Origin: Pseudomonas sp. CC6-YY-74
GTDB taxonomy: Bacteria; Pseudomonadota; Gammaproteobacteria; Pseudomonadales; Pseudomonadaceae
Direction of reading: 5' to 3'
Length of the DNA: 64,000 nucleotides
NCBI RefSeq assembly: GCF_002025205.1
Contig: NZ_CP019947.1
Span: 1,185,501-1,249,500, forward strand
A program made the translations under genes and the position numbers. Of this stretch, positions 45,954 through 55,285 are shown piece by piece. The notes beneath the pieces were generated by a model, which was not told the origin of the DNA, made no database searches, and worked only from the letters and a program-made list of their open reading frames with translations. The first letter of the stretch is position 1; the number at the start of each line of letters is the position of its first letter.

Positions 45954-47888
45954 ATGCAATCCAAAAATTCGAGGCGAACATTCGTCAAGGGCCTGACCGC
46001 CTGCGGCATACTCGCAGGTCTAGGCCTGTGGCGAGCCCCAGCTTGGGCAGTCGTCAGCCCAGGCCAGCCGAACGTTCTCAGTGGCACCGATTTTGAACTG
46101 TTCATAGGCGAAACCCCGGTGAATATCACCGGTTCGCCACGTACCGCCATGACCATCAACGGCAGCCTGCCTGGGCCACTGCTGCGGTGGCGCGAGGGCG
46201 ATACCGTGACCCTGCGGGTTAGAAATCGCCTGGACCAAGACACCTCGATCCACTGGCACGGGATCATCCTGCCGGCCAACATGGACGGTGTGCCGGGCCT
46301 GAGCTTCCACGGCATCGCGCCCGATGGCATGTACGAGTACAGATTCAAGGTGCAGCAGAACGGCACCTACTGGTATCACAGTCACTCGGGCCTGCAGGAG
46401 CAGGTCGGGGTCTATGGGCCGATCGTGATCGATGCCAAGGAGCCGGAGTCATTTCAGTACGACCGCGATTATGTGGTGATGCTGAGCGACTGGACCGACG
46501 AAGCCCCTTCGCGTGTCATGGCCAAGCTGAAGAAGCAGTCGGACTACTACAACTTCCACAAGCGCACCGTCGGTGACTTCATCGACGACGTCAGTGAGCA
46601 GGGTTGGGCTGCAACCGTGGCCGACCGCAAGATGTGGGCCGAGATGAAGATGAGCCCCACCGATCTCGCCGACGTCAGCGCTCACACCTACACCTACCTG
46701 ATGAACGGCCAGGCGCCCAACGGCAACTGGACCGGTATCTTCAAGCCGGGCGAGAAGCTGCGTCTGCGCTTCATCAACGGCTCGGCCATGAGCTATTTCG
46801 ACGTGCGCATCCCCGGCCTGAAGATGACCGTGGTGGCCGCCGACGGCCAGTACGTGGAGCCGGTCAGCGTCGACGAATTGCGCATCGCCGTGGCGGAAAC
46901 CTATGACGTGATCGTTGAAACATCCAGCGCCGAGGCTTACACCATTTTCGCCCAGTCCATGGACCGCACCGGCTATGCCCGCGGCACCCTGGCCGTGCGT
47001 GAAGGGGTGAGCGCGCCTGTGCCTGAACTCGATCCGCGGCCGTTGATCAGCATGGGCGACATGGGCATGGACCACGGCAGCATGGGCGACATGGCCGGCA
47101 TGGATCACAGCAAGATGGCTGGCATGGACGACATGGCCGGCATGGACCACAGCAAGATGGCTGGCACGGACGACATGGCCGGCATGGACCACAGCAAGAT
47201 GGCCGGCATGGGCGACATGGCCGGGATGGATCACAGCAAGATGGCTGGCATGGGCGACATGGCCGGTATGGACCACAGCAAGATGGCTGGCATGGGCGAC
47301 ATGGCCGGGATGGACCACAGCAAGATGGCTGGCATGGCTGGTATGGCTGGAATGAGCGGCCAGATGCAAGCGCACCCGGCGTCCGAGACCAACAACCCGC
47401 TGGTCGATATGCAGACCATGATGCCAACCCATAAATTGAATGATCCGGGCATAGGCTTGCGCGACAACGGTCGTCGGGTGCTGACCTATGCCGACCTCAG
47501 GAGCACGTTCGCCGATCCGGACGGGCGCGAGCCTGGCCGTACCATCGAACTGCACCTGACCGGGCACATGGAGAAGTTCTCCTGGTCGTTCGACGGCATC
47601 GAGTTCTCCAGCTCGGAGCCTGTGCGGCTCAAGTACGGCGAGCGTCTGCGCATCACCCTGGTCAACGACACCATGATGACTCACCCGATTCACCTGCATG
47701 GCATGTGGAGCGACCTGGAAGATGAGAACGGCAATTTCATGGTGCGCAAGCACACCATCGACATGCCGCCAGGCTCGAAGCGCAGCTACCGGGTTACGGC
47801 AGACGCGCTAGGGCGTTGGGCCTACCACTGTCACCTGCTGTTGCACATGGAAATGGGCATGTTCCGTGAAGTCCGTGTGGATGAATAA
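45954..47888 (+). CDS. copA: CopA, periplasmic multicopper oxidase of copper resistance
   Basis: The ~644-residue precursor has a Tat signal ([20 protein letters not shown]), so the oxidase is exported folded. Copper ligands are visible: [35 protein letters not shown] and [15 protein letters not shown]. Residues ~380-465 hold a Met/His-rich repeat block. CopA binds copper and may oxidise Cu+ to Cu2+ in the periplasm. The start is uncertain: ATG at 45954 or TTG at 45939, neither with a good ribosome binding site. A CopR-type box lies upstream. Confidence 0.95.
   Translation: MQSKNSRRTFVKGLTACGILAGLGLWRAPAWAVVSPGQPNVLSGTDFELFIGETPVNITGSPRTAMTINGSLPGPLLRWREGDTVTLRVRNRLDQDTSIHWHGIILPANMDGVPGLSFHGIAPDGMYEYRFKVQQNGTYWYHSHSGLQEQVGVYGPIVIDAKEPESFQYDRDYVVMLSDWTDEAPSRVMAKLKKQSDYYNFHKRTVGDFIDDVSEQGWAATVADRKMWAEMKMSPTDLADVSAHTYTYLMNGQAPNGNWTGIFKPGEKLRLRFINGSAMSYFDVRIPGLKMTVVAADGQYVEPVSVDELRIAVAETYDVIVETSSAEAYTIFAQSMDRTGYARGTLAVREGVSAPVPELDPRPLISMGDMGMDHGSMGDMAGMDHSKMAGMDDMAGMDHSKMAGTDDMAGMDHSKMAGMGDMAGMDHSKMAGMGDMAGMDHSKMAGMGDMAGMDHSKMAGMAGMAGMSGQMQAHPASETNNPLVDMQTMMPTHKLNDPGIGLRDNGRRVLTYADLRSTFADPDGREPGRTIELHLTGHMEKFSWSFDGIEFSSSEPVRLKYGERLRITLVNDTMMTHPIHLHGMWSDLEDENGNFMVRKHTIDMPPGSKRSYRVTADALGRWAYHCHLLLHMEMGMFREVRVDE
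47088..47339 (+). repeat. Six 42-bp tandem repeats in copA
   Basis: Six head-to-tail units, each encoding [13 protein letters not shown] plus one variable residue (Asp, Asp, Gly, Gly, Gly, Ala), at 47088, 47130, 47172, 47214, 47256 and 47298. They are nearly identical in DNA, so copy number could change by slippage without leaving frame. Confidence 0.95.
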
Positions 47889-47900
47889 TTAGGGAGACCA

Positions 47901-48218
47901 ATGATGAGCAAATTTCTCAATCGTAAAGCGCTGGTCGCTAGCGCCTTAATCCTCGGTGTACTGAGTGTTGTACAGGTGCCTGGCGCGCTTGCATCCGGCG
48001 CTCATGCTGAGCAAGTGCACCTCGCTGCGCCCGCTGCCGACAAGGCCGCCTCCGCGCATATGGGCCATGCCGCTGACGCCCAGAAAATGGATCACGCCGC
48101 CATGGCCAAGGGTTCCATGGCGGATGCCGCGATGGATCACAGCAAGATGGCGCATGGCACCATGAAGCATGAGCACAACGCCAACCCGGCTGCGGCGGAT
48201 AACCATCATGACCAGTAG
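47901..48218 (+). CDS. Small Met/His-rich periplasmic protein between copA and copB
   Basis: The 105-residue precursor has a signal peptide cut after about residue 32 (VPGALA|SGA). The mature part is rich in His and Met with MDHAAM, MDHSKM and a C-terminal DNHHDQ, the same style as the CopA repeats and CopB N terminus. It probably binds copper in the periplasm. AGGGAGA precedes the ATG at 47901, and the 3' end overlaps copB by 11 bp. I do not recognise a named family. Confidence 0.75.
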   Translation: MMSKFLNRKALVASALILGVLSVVQVPGALASGAHAEQVHLAAPAADKAASAHMGHAADAQKMDHAAMAKGSMADAAMDHSKMAHGTMKHEHNANPAAADNHHDQ

Positions 48219-49305
48219 CTTTTCACGCCCGACCCTGATTGCCTTGGCAGTCTCGCTCGGCACAGTGACGGCCGGCATGGCCAGCGCTGCCGAGCCCATG
48301 GATCATTCGATGCACTCCTCTGCGGCCGCGCCGACGGCGGTCGAGGCACAACCCGCATCGACGACGAAAACGCCCCCGGCCAATCAGTACGGCGGCGAAG
48401 GCGCCCCGATGGACCATGCGGCAATGGGGCATGGCGCCATGCAGTCCACGCAGTCCAGTGACATGGGCGCGATGGATCACAGCAAAATGAATCATGCGCA
48501 GATGGACCCGGGCTCAATGAGCTCGATGGACCACGGCGCCATGGATCACAGCAAGATGGACCAGGACAGCGCAGAAGGCGCGCCGCGCACCACCAGTCGC
48601 ACGCCGATTCCCGTGCTGACCGATGCCGATCGTGAAGCTGCGTTCCCGCCGTTGGAGGGTCATAACGTGCATGACGACGCGATTAACGCGTTCTTCCTGC
48701 TCGATCAGCTGGAGTATCAGGCGGCCGATGAAGGCAGCGTACTCAGTTGGGACGCTTCCGGCTGGATCGGCGGCGATATCGACCGCCTGTGGTTGCGCTC
48801 CGAAGGTGAGCGAACCAATGGCGTGACCGAAGAGGCAGAAATCCAGGCGCTCTGGGGCCACGCCATCGGCCCTTGGTGGGATGTGGTCGGCGGGATTCGC
48901 CAGGACTTCAAACCCGGCTCGCCACAGACCTGGGCGGCCTTCGGCATCCAGGGCATGCCGCTCTATGCCTTCGAAGCTGAAGCCACGGCCTTTATCGGCG
49001 AGAACGGCCAGACTGCCGCGCGTTTGGAAGGCGACTACGACATCCTGCTGACCAACCGCCTGATCCTGCAGCCCACTGCTGAAGTGAACTTCTATGGCAA
49101 GAACGACCCTGAGCGCGGTATTGGCTCCGGGCTGGCAAATACTGAGGTGGGCCTGCGATTGCGTTATGAAATCCGCCGCGAGTTCGCACCCTATATCGGG
49201 GTGACCTGGAATCGTGCCTACGGCAATACTGCCGACCTGCTGCGCGATGAAGGCGGTGATGTTAGCGAGGCGCGCTTTGTCGCCGGTATTCGGCTGTGGT
49301 TTTGA
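48208..49305 (+). CDS. copB: CopB, outer membrane copper resistance protein
   Basis: The 365-residue precursor has a signal peptide (about residues 1-27, MASAA|EPM), a Met/His-rich segment with [11 protein letters not shown] and MDHSKMDQD (about 80-115), and a C-terminal CopB beta-barrel domain (from [15 protein letters not shown]) ending in Phe as outer-membrane proteins do. It is thought to sequester or export copper at the outer membrane with CopA. The ATG at 48208 overlaps the previous gene, so translation is coupled. Confidence 0.92.
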   Translation: MTSSFSRPTLIALAVSLGTVTAGMASAAEPMDHSMHSSAAAPTAVEAQPASTTKTPPANQYGGEGAPMDHAAMGHGAMQSTQSSDMGAMDHSKMNHAQMDPGSMSSMDHGAMDHSKMDQDSAEGAPRTTSRTPIPVLTDADREAAFPPLEGHNVHDDAINAFFLLDQLEYQAADEGSVLSWDASGWIGGDIDRLWLRSEGERTNGVTEEAEIQALWGHAIGPWWDVVGGIRQDFKPGSPQTWAAFGIQGMPLYAFEAEATAFIGENGQTAARLEGDYDILLTNRLILQPTAEVNFYGKNDPERGIGSGLANTEVGLRLRYEIRREFAPYIGVTWNRAYGNTADLLRDEGGDVSEARFVAGIRLWF

Positions 49306-49314
49306 GGACCTGAG

Positions 49315-50253
49315 ATGAAAAGAACAATTAAAACCTTGCTTGCAGCCAGTGTCGTCGCTGGCACTGCGGCCACCGCCGTTGCCTACTTTGGTCTGGTTAA
49401 CGTCGGTGCCGATGATCCCCATTTGCCGGCTGTGCATGCCTTTTTGACCATGGCCCGTGATCGCTCCATCGAGGTGCGCTCGCGGGATATTCAGGTGCCT
49501 GATCTGCAGGATGAGGCGCTGATCCGTGCCGGGGCCGGTAACTACAACTCGATGTGCATTGGCTGTCACCTGGCGCCTGGCACAGCCGAAACCGAGTTGA
49601 GTCAGAGCCTCTATCCCGCGCCGCCGAACTTGACCAAGATCGGCGTCAATGGCAACCCGGCGGCGACCTTCTGGACCATCAAGCATGGCATCAAGGCCAC
49701 TGGCATGCCCGCGTGGGGCAAGAGCATGGGTGATCCGTATATTTGGGGAATGGTCGCCTTCATGCAGCAATTGCCGACGCTCGACGCGCAGCAGTATCAA
49801 ACGCTGGTCGCCTCCAGCAGCGGTCACCAGCATGGCGGCGGTGAGACCATCATGCACAACCATGAAGGTCAGCACGGCGGCGCAGAAGCGGCAGACGAAG
49901 ACCACCATGCCGGTGAGATGGCTGGGATGAGTCAGCATGACGCGGCAGTCGAAGATCATCATGCTGGCGAGGCGGCTGGGGCCAGTCAGCATGACGCAGC
50001 CAGCGAAGATCACCATGCCGGCGAAAAGGCTGAGGCCGGTCACCATGACTCGGCAGCTCAAGACCACCATGCTGGCGAAGCGGCCGGGGCAAGCCGGCAT
50101 GACGCCGCCGGCGAAGATCACCATGCTGGTGAGATGGTTGGGATGAGCCACCATGACGCGGAGCAAGCAGCTGACAAGCCCGCGGCCAAGTCCAAACTGG
50201 CTGCCAATTCTCACACCCATGCCGATGGCAAGGAGCATGTCCATGCCAACTAA
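49315..50253 (+). CDS. Cytochrome c with His-rich repeat tail, copper-linked
   Basis: The 312-residue protein has an N-terminal hydrophobic segment (about 8-28), a haem c site CIGCHLAPG (about residues 82-90) with MPAWGKSM near residue 138 for the axial Met, and a C-terminal ~115-residue tail very rich in His, Asp and Glu. The tail holds five 18-residue repeats. The cytochrome type is common in pseudomonad cop clusters; the long repeated tail may bind Cu2+. A GAGG precedes the ATG, 9 bp after copB. Confidence 0.88.
   Translation: MKRTIKTLLAASVVAGTAATAVAYFGLVNVGADDPHLPAVHAFLTMARDRSIEVRSRDIQVPDLQDEALIRAGAGNYNSMCIGCHLAPGTAETELSQSLYPAPPNLTKIGVNGNPAATFWTIKHGIKATGMPAWGKSMGDPYIWGMVAFMQQLPTLDAQQYQTLVASSSGHQHGGGETIMHNHEGQHGGAEAADEDHHAGEMAGMSQHDAAVEDHHAGEAAGASQHDAASEDHHAGEKAEAGHHDSAAQDHHAGEAAGASRHDAAGEDHHAGEMVGMSHHDAEQAADKPAAKSKLAANSHTHADGKEHVHAN
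49897..50166 (+). repeat. Five 54-bp repeats in the cytochrome c gene
   Basis: Units start at 49897, 49951, 50005, 50059 and 50113. Each encodes (E/Q)DHHAGE, five variable residues, then HD and a short Ala-rich end. They are more diverged than the copA repeats, implying an older expansion. Confidence 0.92.
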
Positions 50254-50713
50254 GGGACGCCTGTACGGGGGGCGACTACTGCGTGTCGCCGCACTGGCTG
50301 CATTGTTCAGCGGCTCTGCGGCGCAAGCGGCTGATCCGCTGAGCATCGATGTGCACCGCGACGCCAACTGCGGTTGTTGCAAGAAATGGGTCGCGCACCT
50401 TGAGGCCAATGGCTTCAAGGTCATCGATCATGTCGAATCGAACATGACGGCAGTCAAGCAGCGCCTCGGCGTTGTTCCGCGCCTGGCCGCCTGTCACACC
50501 GCGGTGATCGATGGCAAGTTCGTCGAAGGGCACGTGCCGGCGGCGCAGATTGTGGCGTTGAGCAAGCGCTCCGATCTGCTTGGGATTGCTGTGCCGGGCA
50601 TGCCGGCAGATTCTCCTGGTATGGAGGTCGGCGGCAAGCAGCAGGCCTATCAGGTCATCGGCTTGAGCAAGGCGGGTAGCGATCAAGTGGTCGCGGAGTA
50701 TCCGGCAAACTGA
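50243..50713 (+). CDS. DUF411 metal-binding protein
   Basis: The 156-residue precursor has a signal peptide (about residues 1-29, AAQAADP) and a DUF411 domain with DANCGCCKKWVAHL (three closely spaced cysteines) and AACHTAVIDGKFVEGHVP. DUF411 proteins recur in copper and silver resistance loci and probably bind copper in the periplasm. The ATG at 50243 has AAGGAG seven bases upstream and overlaps the cytochrome gene by 11 bp, so it closes the cop operon by coupled translation. Confidence 0.9.
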   Translation: MPTKGRLYGGRLLRVAALAALFSGSAAQAADPLSIDVHRDANCGCCKKWVAHLEANGFKVIDHVESNMTAVKQRLGVVPRLAACHTAVIDGKFVEGHVPAAQIVALSKRSDLLGIAVPGMPADSPGMEVGGKQQAYQVIGLSKAGSDQVVAEYPAN

Positions 50714-51264
50714 CTTTTGGTCGGTCAGTTGCTGCTCGATCATCCGAACAGGGTGATCGAGCCTCCTCCACAGCTGCCTGCGACTGAAAGCGGTTGTGTG
50801 CAGGGGATCGGGTCTGCTGGCTGGGTTCCAGGGTTGAAGCAGTCAACCGCTTCTTGCAGGCTATGGGCCCTCAGTCTTGAGTGCCTTTGTTTTTACCTCC
50901 CCCCAAGGTATTCGTGGTGGCAGGCGTTGCTCGCGTGCTGATGATGTCCTTCGGCGTTGCCCTTCTCAGGCAGAGTGCGGCCAAGTACAAAGACCAACAG
51001 TAGCCCTTCGTTCCTTTGCCGCCGACTGTCACTAATTCTGAAACACCGCCTCGATGTCTCATCACTCATGCTCGATTCGCCATGTTGCAATCCGCTTAGT
51101 GGCAGACGGCCTGTTCGGCAACGTGAAGGATGTTGGTGGAGACTTGCTCTGTACCTGTGCCAAACGCGCGGCCAGATGGCGGCGCTACTTGGCCTGCGGC
51201 CCTCGCTCCTACGTCGAGGGCGCAGCCCGTGCAATCGAGCGGGTCGTTTGATTGCGCCCGCGAC
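50714..51264. other. Intergenic region after the cop operon
   Basis: About 550 bp with no gene I can support. A hairpin GCTCGATCA / TGATCGAGC (50733-50762) lies just after the DUF411 stop and may end the cop operon, though no T tract follows. Confidence 0.55.
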
Positions 51265-51582
51265 TTATTGCACGGTAGGTTTAACCTGCGCCTCCTCGAC
51301 AAACTCCTTGAGCCACTTGAGCACATCGACAGCATCCCAGCGCGCAGGGTCGAACATCGCGTAGGCAAGGCCTTGATAGCCCACCACGTCCAGTTGCTTG
51401 TGATAGCCGGCGCGTTGCAATAGGGCTTCGATTTCGGCGAAGCAGGTGTTGAAGTGCACGCGGGTGAAAGGGGTTCGCCCCTCAGTGACAATGCCCTCCA
51501 GGTGCAGTTCGGCGACGGTGGCACGAACTTTATCCAGGGGCATCCGGTTCATGCTGTGTTTCAGTTGTATGACGTCCAGCAT
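51265..51582 (-). CDS. Conserved hypothetical protein
   Basis: The 105-residue protein is soluble with mixed charge: LDVIQLKHSMNRMPLDK at the start and a hydrophobic core FAEIEALLQRAGYHKQLDVVGY. No signal peptide or known motif is seen. The start was taken as the ATG at 51582; the frame extends further upstream without a better site. Codon use looks like neighbouring genes. It stands alone on the minus strand. Confidence 0.6.
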   Translation of the reverse strand: MLDVIQLKHSMNRMPLDKVRATVAELHLEGIVTEGRTPFTRVHFNTCFAEIEALLQRAGYHKQLDVVGYQGLAYAMFDPARWDAVDVLKWLKEFVEEAQVKPTVQ

Positions 51583-51795
51583 CGTTGTGCTCCTGATTGA
51601 CGCTGTGGTTTGGTCAGGTGTCCGTAGCCAGCAGACCTGACGAGATGACTGAGACAAGGGTAGTCGAAAAGGACTGTACAAATAAACAGTATTCGACAAT
51701 AGTAATCCCAAGACCCACCCGGGTATTCACTCGATCACCCTCGCCAGCCGCTTGCACAGCCACTGACCGTCGGGACTGCAGAGGAGCAACTAGTA

Positions 51796-52206
51796 ATGCA
51801 ACAGATGCTGATGACAATTGTGCTGCTGGGGCTGCTGGGGCTGCTGGGGCTGCTGGCAGGCTGCGCCCAGCCGCAGGTCGAGCAACCCAAGGCCAATGGC
51901 TCCTATCTGGTGATTGAAAACAGCCAGGCGTGGGCGGTACTCATCTCCGATGGCAAGCGGGTGGAGGAGCGCGGCACCGTGGTGGATGTGATCAAGCTGG
52001 CCAGCCGGCATTCTGCAGTGGCCGCCAGCTATGTGATCGAAACGACCAACTGCGGCCGGGTGCAATGGCTGACCGAGCGCGCCGATGATGCGGACGGTGC
52101 CACCACCCTGATGTCGCTGCACAACAACCAGCAACTAGACGACGCTGGCTGCATGCTTGGCAATGGGCTGGCTCGGGTGTGGACGGTGCTGGATTATTCG
52201 GGCTAA
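51796..52206 (+). CDS. Small lipoprotein of unknown function
   Basis: The 136-residue precursor has a lipoprotein signal, MQQMLMTIVLLGLLGLLGLLAGC, with a lipobox LLAGC and acylation at Cys22. The mature part is polar with two later Cys residues that might pair. I do not recognise the family. GAGGAG lies ten bases before the ATG. The signal core is encoded by a 9-bp repeat. Confidence 0.7.
   Translation: MQQMLMTIVLLGLLGLLGLLAGCAQPQVEQPKANGSYLVIENSQAWAVLISDGKRVEERGTVVDVIKLASRHSAVAASYVIETTNCGRVQWLTERADDADGATTLMSLHNNQQLDDAGCMLGNGLARVWTVLDYSG
51822..51857 (+). repeat. 9-bp tandem repeat in a lipoprotein signal sequence
   Basis: Four copies of GCTGCTGGG (the last ends in C), encoding the LLG repeats of the hydrophobic core. 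Copy changes would alter helix length but not frame. Confidence 0.85.
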
Positions 52207-52224
52207 TACGCAGACGGGCTACCC

Positions 52225-52264
52225 GCTGTCGTGCCCGCTACAATGCGTTAGCGGGCACGACAGC
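52225..52264. terminator. Perfect 16-bp hairpin between the lipoprotein gene and alaC
   Basis: Arms 52225-52240 (GCTGTCGTGCCCGCTA) and 52249-52264 pair without mismatch around an 8-base loop, between two converging genes. Neither side has a T tract, so it may block 3' exonucleases or act as a two-way pause. Confidence 0.7.
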
Positions 52265-52279
52265 AAAGTGACGAATTGC

Positions 52280-53524
52280 TTAGCTGTCTGTAGGCGTCTT
52301 GCGCGGTTTGCTCGGCACTGGGGCCTGAATCAAGCCATCGGCACGGAACATTGCCTTGATCCCGCGTACGGCTTGGCGAATGCGATCCTGATTCTCGATC
52401 AGGGCAAAGCGCACATGGTCATCGCCGTAATCGCCAAAGCCGATGCCGGGTGACACGCACACCTTGGCATCCAGCAGCAGCTTCTTGGCGAACTCCAGCG
52501 AGCCAAGCTTGGCGTAGGCTTCGGGAATCTTCGCCCAGACGTACATCGAAGCTTTCGGGTTCACCACCATCCAGCCGATCTCATGCAGCCCTTTGACCAG
52601 CACATTGCGGCGCTGGCGATACTGTTCGGCGATATCGAGCACGCACTGTTGATCGCCTTCCAGCGCCGCGATGGCGGCGACTTGCAGCGGAGTGAAGGTG
52701 CCATAGTCGTGGTAGCTCTTGATCCGCGCCAGGGCGTTGACCAGTTCCTTGTTGCCGACCATGAAGCCAATACGCCAACCGGCCATGTTGTAGCTCTTCG
52801 ACAGGGTGAAGAACTCCACGGCAATGTCTTTGGCCCCGGGTACCTGCATGATCGACGGGGCCTTCCAGCCGTCGTAGACGATATCGGCATAGGCCAGATC
52901 GTGAATTACCAGCACGTCGTACTGCTTGGCCAGGGCCACCACGCGCTCGAAGAAGTCCAGCTCCACGCATTGGGCGGTGGGGTTGGAGGGAAAACCGAGG
53001 ATCATCATCTTCGGCTTGGGAATCGACTCGCGAATCGCCCGTTCCAGTTCGGCGAAGAAGTCCACGCCGGGCACCAGCGGCACCGAACGCACCTGGGCAC
53101 CGGCGATCACCGCGCCATAGATGTGGATCGGGTAGCTGGGGTTGGGTACCAGTACGGTGTCGCCATGATCCAGGGTGGCGAGCATCAGGTGCGCCAGGCC
53201 TTCTTTGGAACCGATGGTGACGATGGCTTCGCTTTCCGGATCGATCTCGACGGCGTAGCGATCCTGGTACCAGCGCGAAATGGCGCGGCGCAGACGTGGG
53301 ATACCACGGGAGGTGGAGTAGCCATGGGTGTCTTCGCGCTGGGCGACCTGTACCAGTTTCTCGACGATATGCGGCGGTGTCGGGCCGTCGGGATTACCCA
53401 TGCTGAAGTCGATGATGTCCTCGCCGCGGCGGCGGGCAGCCATCTTCAGTTCGGCAGTGATGTTGAATACGTAGGGCGGGAGTCGATCGATGCGCGCAAA
53501 GCGGCGCGGAGCTTGGTCAGCCAT
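52280..53524 (-). CDS. alaC: AlaC-type alanine transaminase
   Basis: The 414-residue class I aminotransferase makes alanine from pyruvate and glutamate. The PLP lysine lies in [15 protein letters not shown] (about residues 243-257), with the [16 protein letters not shown] start region and [12 protein letters not shown] typical of the AlaC/YfdZ group. The ATG at 53524 gives the [18 protein letters not shown] start; earlier starts would add a non-conserved extension. Close relatives are aspartate and glutamate-pyruvate transaminases, so substrate follows the family match. Confidence 0.88.
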   Translation of the reverse strand: MADQAPRRFARIDRLPPYVFNITAELKMAARRRGEDIIDFSMGNPDGPTPPHIVEKLVQVAQREDTHGYSTSRGIPRLRRAISRWYQDRYAVEIDPESEAIVTIGSKEGLAHLMLATLDHGDTVLVPNPSYPIHIYGAVIAGAQVRSVPLVPGVDFFAELERAIRESIPKPKMMILGFPSNPTAQCVELDFFERVVALAKQYDVLVIHDLAYADIVYDGWKAPSIMQVPGAKDIAVEFFTLSKSYNMAGWRIGFMVGNKELVNALARIKSYHDYGTFTPLQVAAIAALEGDQQCVLDIAEQYRQRRNVLVKGLHEIGWMVVNPKASMYVWAKIPEAYAKLGSLEFAKKLLLDAKVCVSPGIGFGDYGDDHVRFALIENQDRIRQAVRGIKAMFRADGLIQAPVPSKPRKTPTDS

Positions 53525-53740
53525 GCTGTCCTCGAAAACGTAAGCGCCCGGAACCGTCCGAGCGACGTTGGCCAGTGCGCTGGCCAGGTGACGAAGATAA
53601 GCCGACTGCCAGGGGGTTGTCGAGTGTCTTGTAAGCGTCGTTGGATACTGTTTTGGCAACTGAAATCAGCTGCAGGATGGGTGCGCTGCATAGACGCCCT
53701 GCATCTTGACGATGATGGGCGTCACTGTGTTCAAGCCCTC

Positions 53741-55102
53741 TTATGCAAGCTGCCTTTTCAGGCGCAGCAACAGGTCTGCCAGCAGCGCGATATCGGCGTC
53801 GGTGGTGCGCCAAGAGCTGATGCTCAGGCGAAAGGCCGGGCGACCTTGCCAGACGGTCGGGCCGAACCAGACGAGACCAGATTGCTGGGCCGCCAGGCGA
53901 ATCGCCAGGGTCTGTTCGTCGCTGTCGGCGCGCACCAGCACCTGATTGAGTACCACCCGGTTAAGCACCTGATAGCCAGCGGCGCGCAATGCATCGGCCA
54001 GTTGGCCGGCCTGGCGGATATGCTGGTCGATCATCTCGCGCAAGCCGTCGCGGCCCATGGAGGACAGCGCAGCCCAGATCGGGATGCCGCGGGCACGGCG
54101 GGAGAATTCCAGGTTGAGGTTCTTTTGCGCATCCTTGGACGCGCTGGCATATACCGCATCGCTGTTCATCGCGCTGGCCAGGGCATCGGCGTCGCGACAG
54201 ATGGCCATGGCGCCATCGTAGGGGGTGTTCAGCCATTTGTGCCCGTCGGTGGTCCAACTGTCGGCCAGCTCGACGCCTGCGGCTAGGTGCGCCGATGAGG
54301 AGGCGCGCGCCCAGAGGCCGAAGGCGCCGTCGACATGCACCCAGGCGCCGGCGGCCTTGGCGGTGGGGATCAACGCCGTAAAGAGGTCGAACTCCCCGGT
54401 ATTCACTTCGCCGGCCTGCAGGCAGAGGATGCTCAGTTCGTCCAGCGCGGGAAGTTGTCCAGGGTCGATGCGCCCGTGCGCGTCGGTGGCCGCGATCTTT
54501 AAGCGCTTGACGCCGAAGCCGAGGATGCGCAGGGCCTTGATGACCGTGACATGGCAGGTGGCCGACACCACCACCTGCACCGTCGGCGCACCGTTCAGGC
54601 CGTCTTCATCGAAGTTCCAGCCATTGCGTGCCAGCAAGGCGCGACGGGCCGCGCTCAGGCAGGCCAAGGTGCAGGCCGTGGCGCTGGTGCCAAAGCCCAC
54701 CGCGCTGTCTCGGGGCAGGCCGAGCAGCTCGGTGACCCAGCGCCCGGCGATACGTTCCAGGCAGTCGGCCACCGGTGAGTTATCGAAGGAGGAGGCGCAT
54801 TGATCCCAGGCCAGCACCATGCGCTCCGCAGCGGCGGCGGCGGGCAGGGTGGCACCGATGACGAAACCGAAATAGCGCGGGCCGTTGGAGGCGACTGTGG
54901 CGGGCGAGCCGCGTTCATCCAGCTGCTGGAGCACCTGGCCGGCGGGGTAGCCCTGGTCTGGCAGGCTCCGCTCGAAGGCCTGCAGTCCGGCAATGGCTGA
55001 GGCGGAGGGAAACGCCGGGCGCTCGGCAATGCCGTCGAAGTAGTTGAGGGCGCGCTGGTCGGCATCCACCAGGAGCTGGCGTTCTTCGCAAGGGTTGTTC
55101 AT
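53741..55102 (-). CDS. PLP-dependent group II decarboxylase family protein
   Basis: The 453-residue enzyme belongs to the group II PLP decarboxylases (glutamate, aromatic amino acid and diaminobutyrate decarboxylases). DGHKWLNTPYDGAM (about residues 287-300) carries the PLP lysine, HVDGAFGLWARAS the cofactor aspartate, and VVSATCHVTVIKALRILG the HVTV segment. The substrate cannot be told from sequence. An ATG at 55102 begins the conserved frame. It lies between alaC and nasT on the minus strand. Confidence 0.85.
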   Translation of the reverse strand: MNNPCEERQLLVDADQRALNYFDGIAERPAFPSASAIAGLQAFERSLPDQGYPAGQVLQQLDERGSPATVASNGPRYFGFVIGATLPAAAAAERMVLAWDQCASSFDNSPVADCLERIAGRWVTELLGLPRDSAVGFGTSATACTLACLSAARRALLARNGWNFDEDGLNGAPTVQVVVSATCHVTVIKALRILGFGVKRLKIAATDAHGRIDPGQLPALDELSILCLQAGEVNTGEFDLFTALIPTAKAAGAWVHVDGAFGLWARASSSAHLAAGVELADSWTTDGHKWLNTPYDGAMAICRDADALASAMNSDAVYASASKDAQKNLNLEFSRRARGIPIWAALSSMGRDGLREMIDQHIRQAGQLADALRAAGYQVLNRVVLNQVLVRADSDEQTLAIRLAAQQSGLVWFGPTVWQGRPAFRLSISSWRTTDADIALLADLLLRLKRQLA

Positions 55103-55285
55103 GGGCGGCTCGCAGTAGGCAAAGGTCTTATCTACTTTAGCCAGCCGCAGCCCTTAACAGCAGGCACACTCGCTCGGTGTTGCCGCCGTACAGTGGTGTG
55201 GCGAAAGCCTCGACGAGCCGAACAGCGGCTCGTCGAGCGGTACAGTTCTGCAGGCGTACAGCGGGGGCGAAAGGTTGCCCGGCTA

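Noticed and set aside
47088..47339. CRISPR-like regular repeats in copA
   Set aside because: Repeats are head-to-tail without unique spacers and are in-frame protein repeats.
48514..50424. A 636-codon open frame on the minus strand opposite copB, cytochrome c and DUF411
   Set aside because: Its regularity comes from the repeats of the real genes on the other strand.
23356..55285. A genomic island or prophage in the expanded nasA-nasT interval
   Set aside because: No integrase, transposase, tRNA, attachment repeat or clear base-composition break was found.
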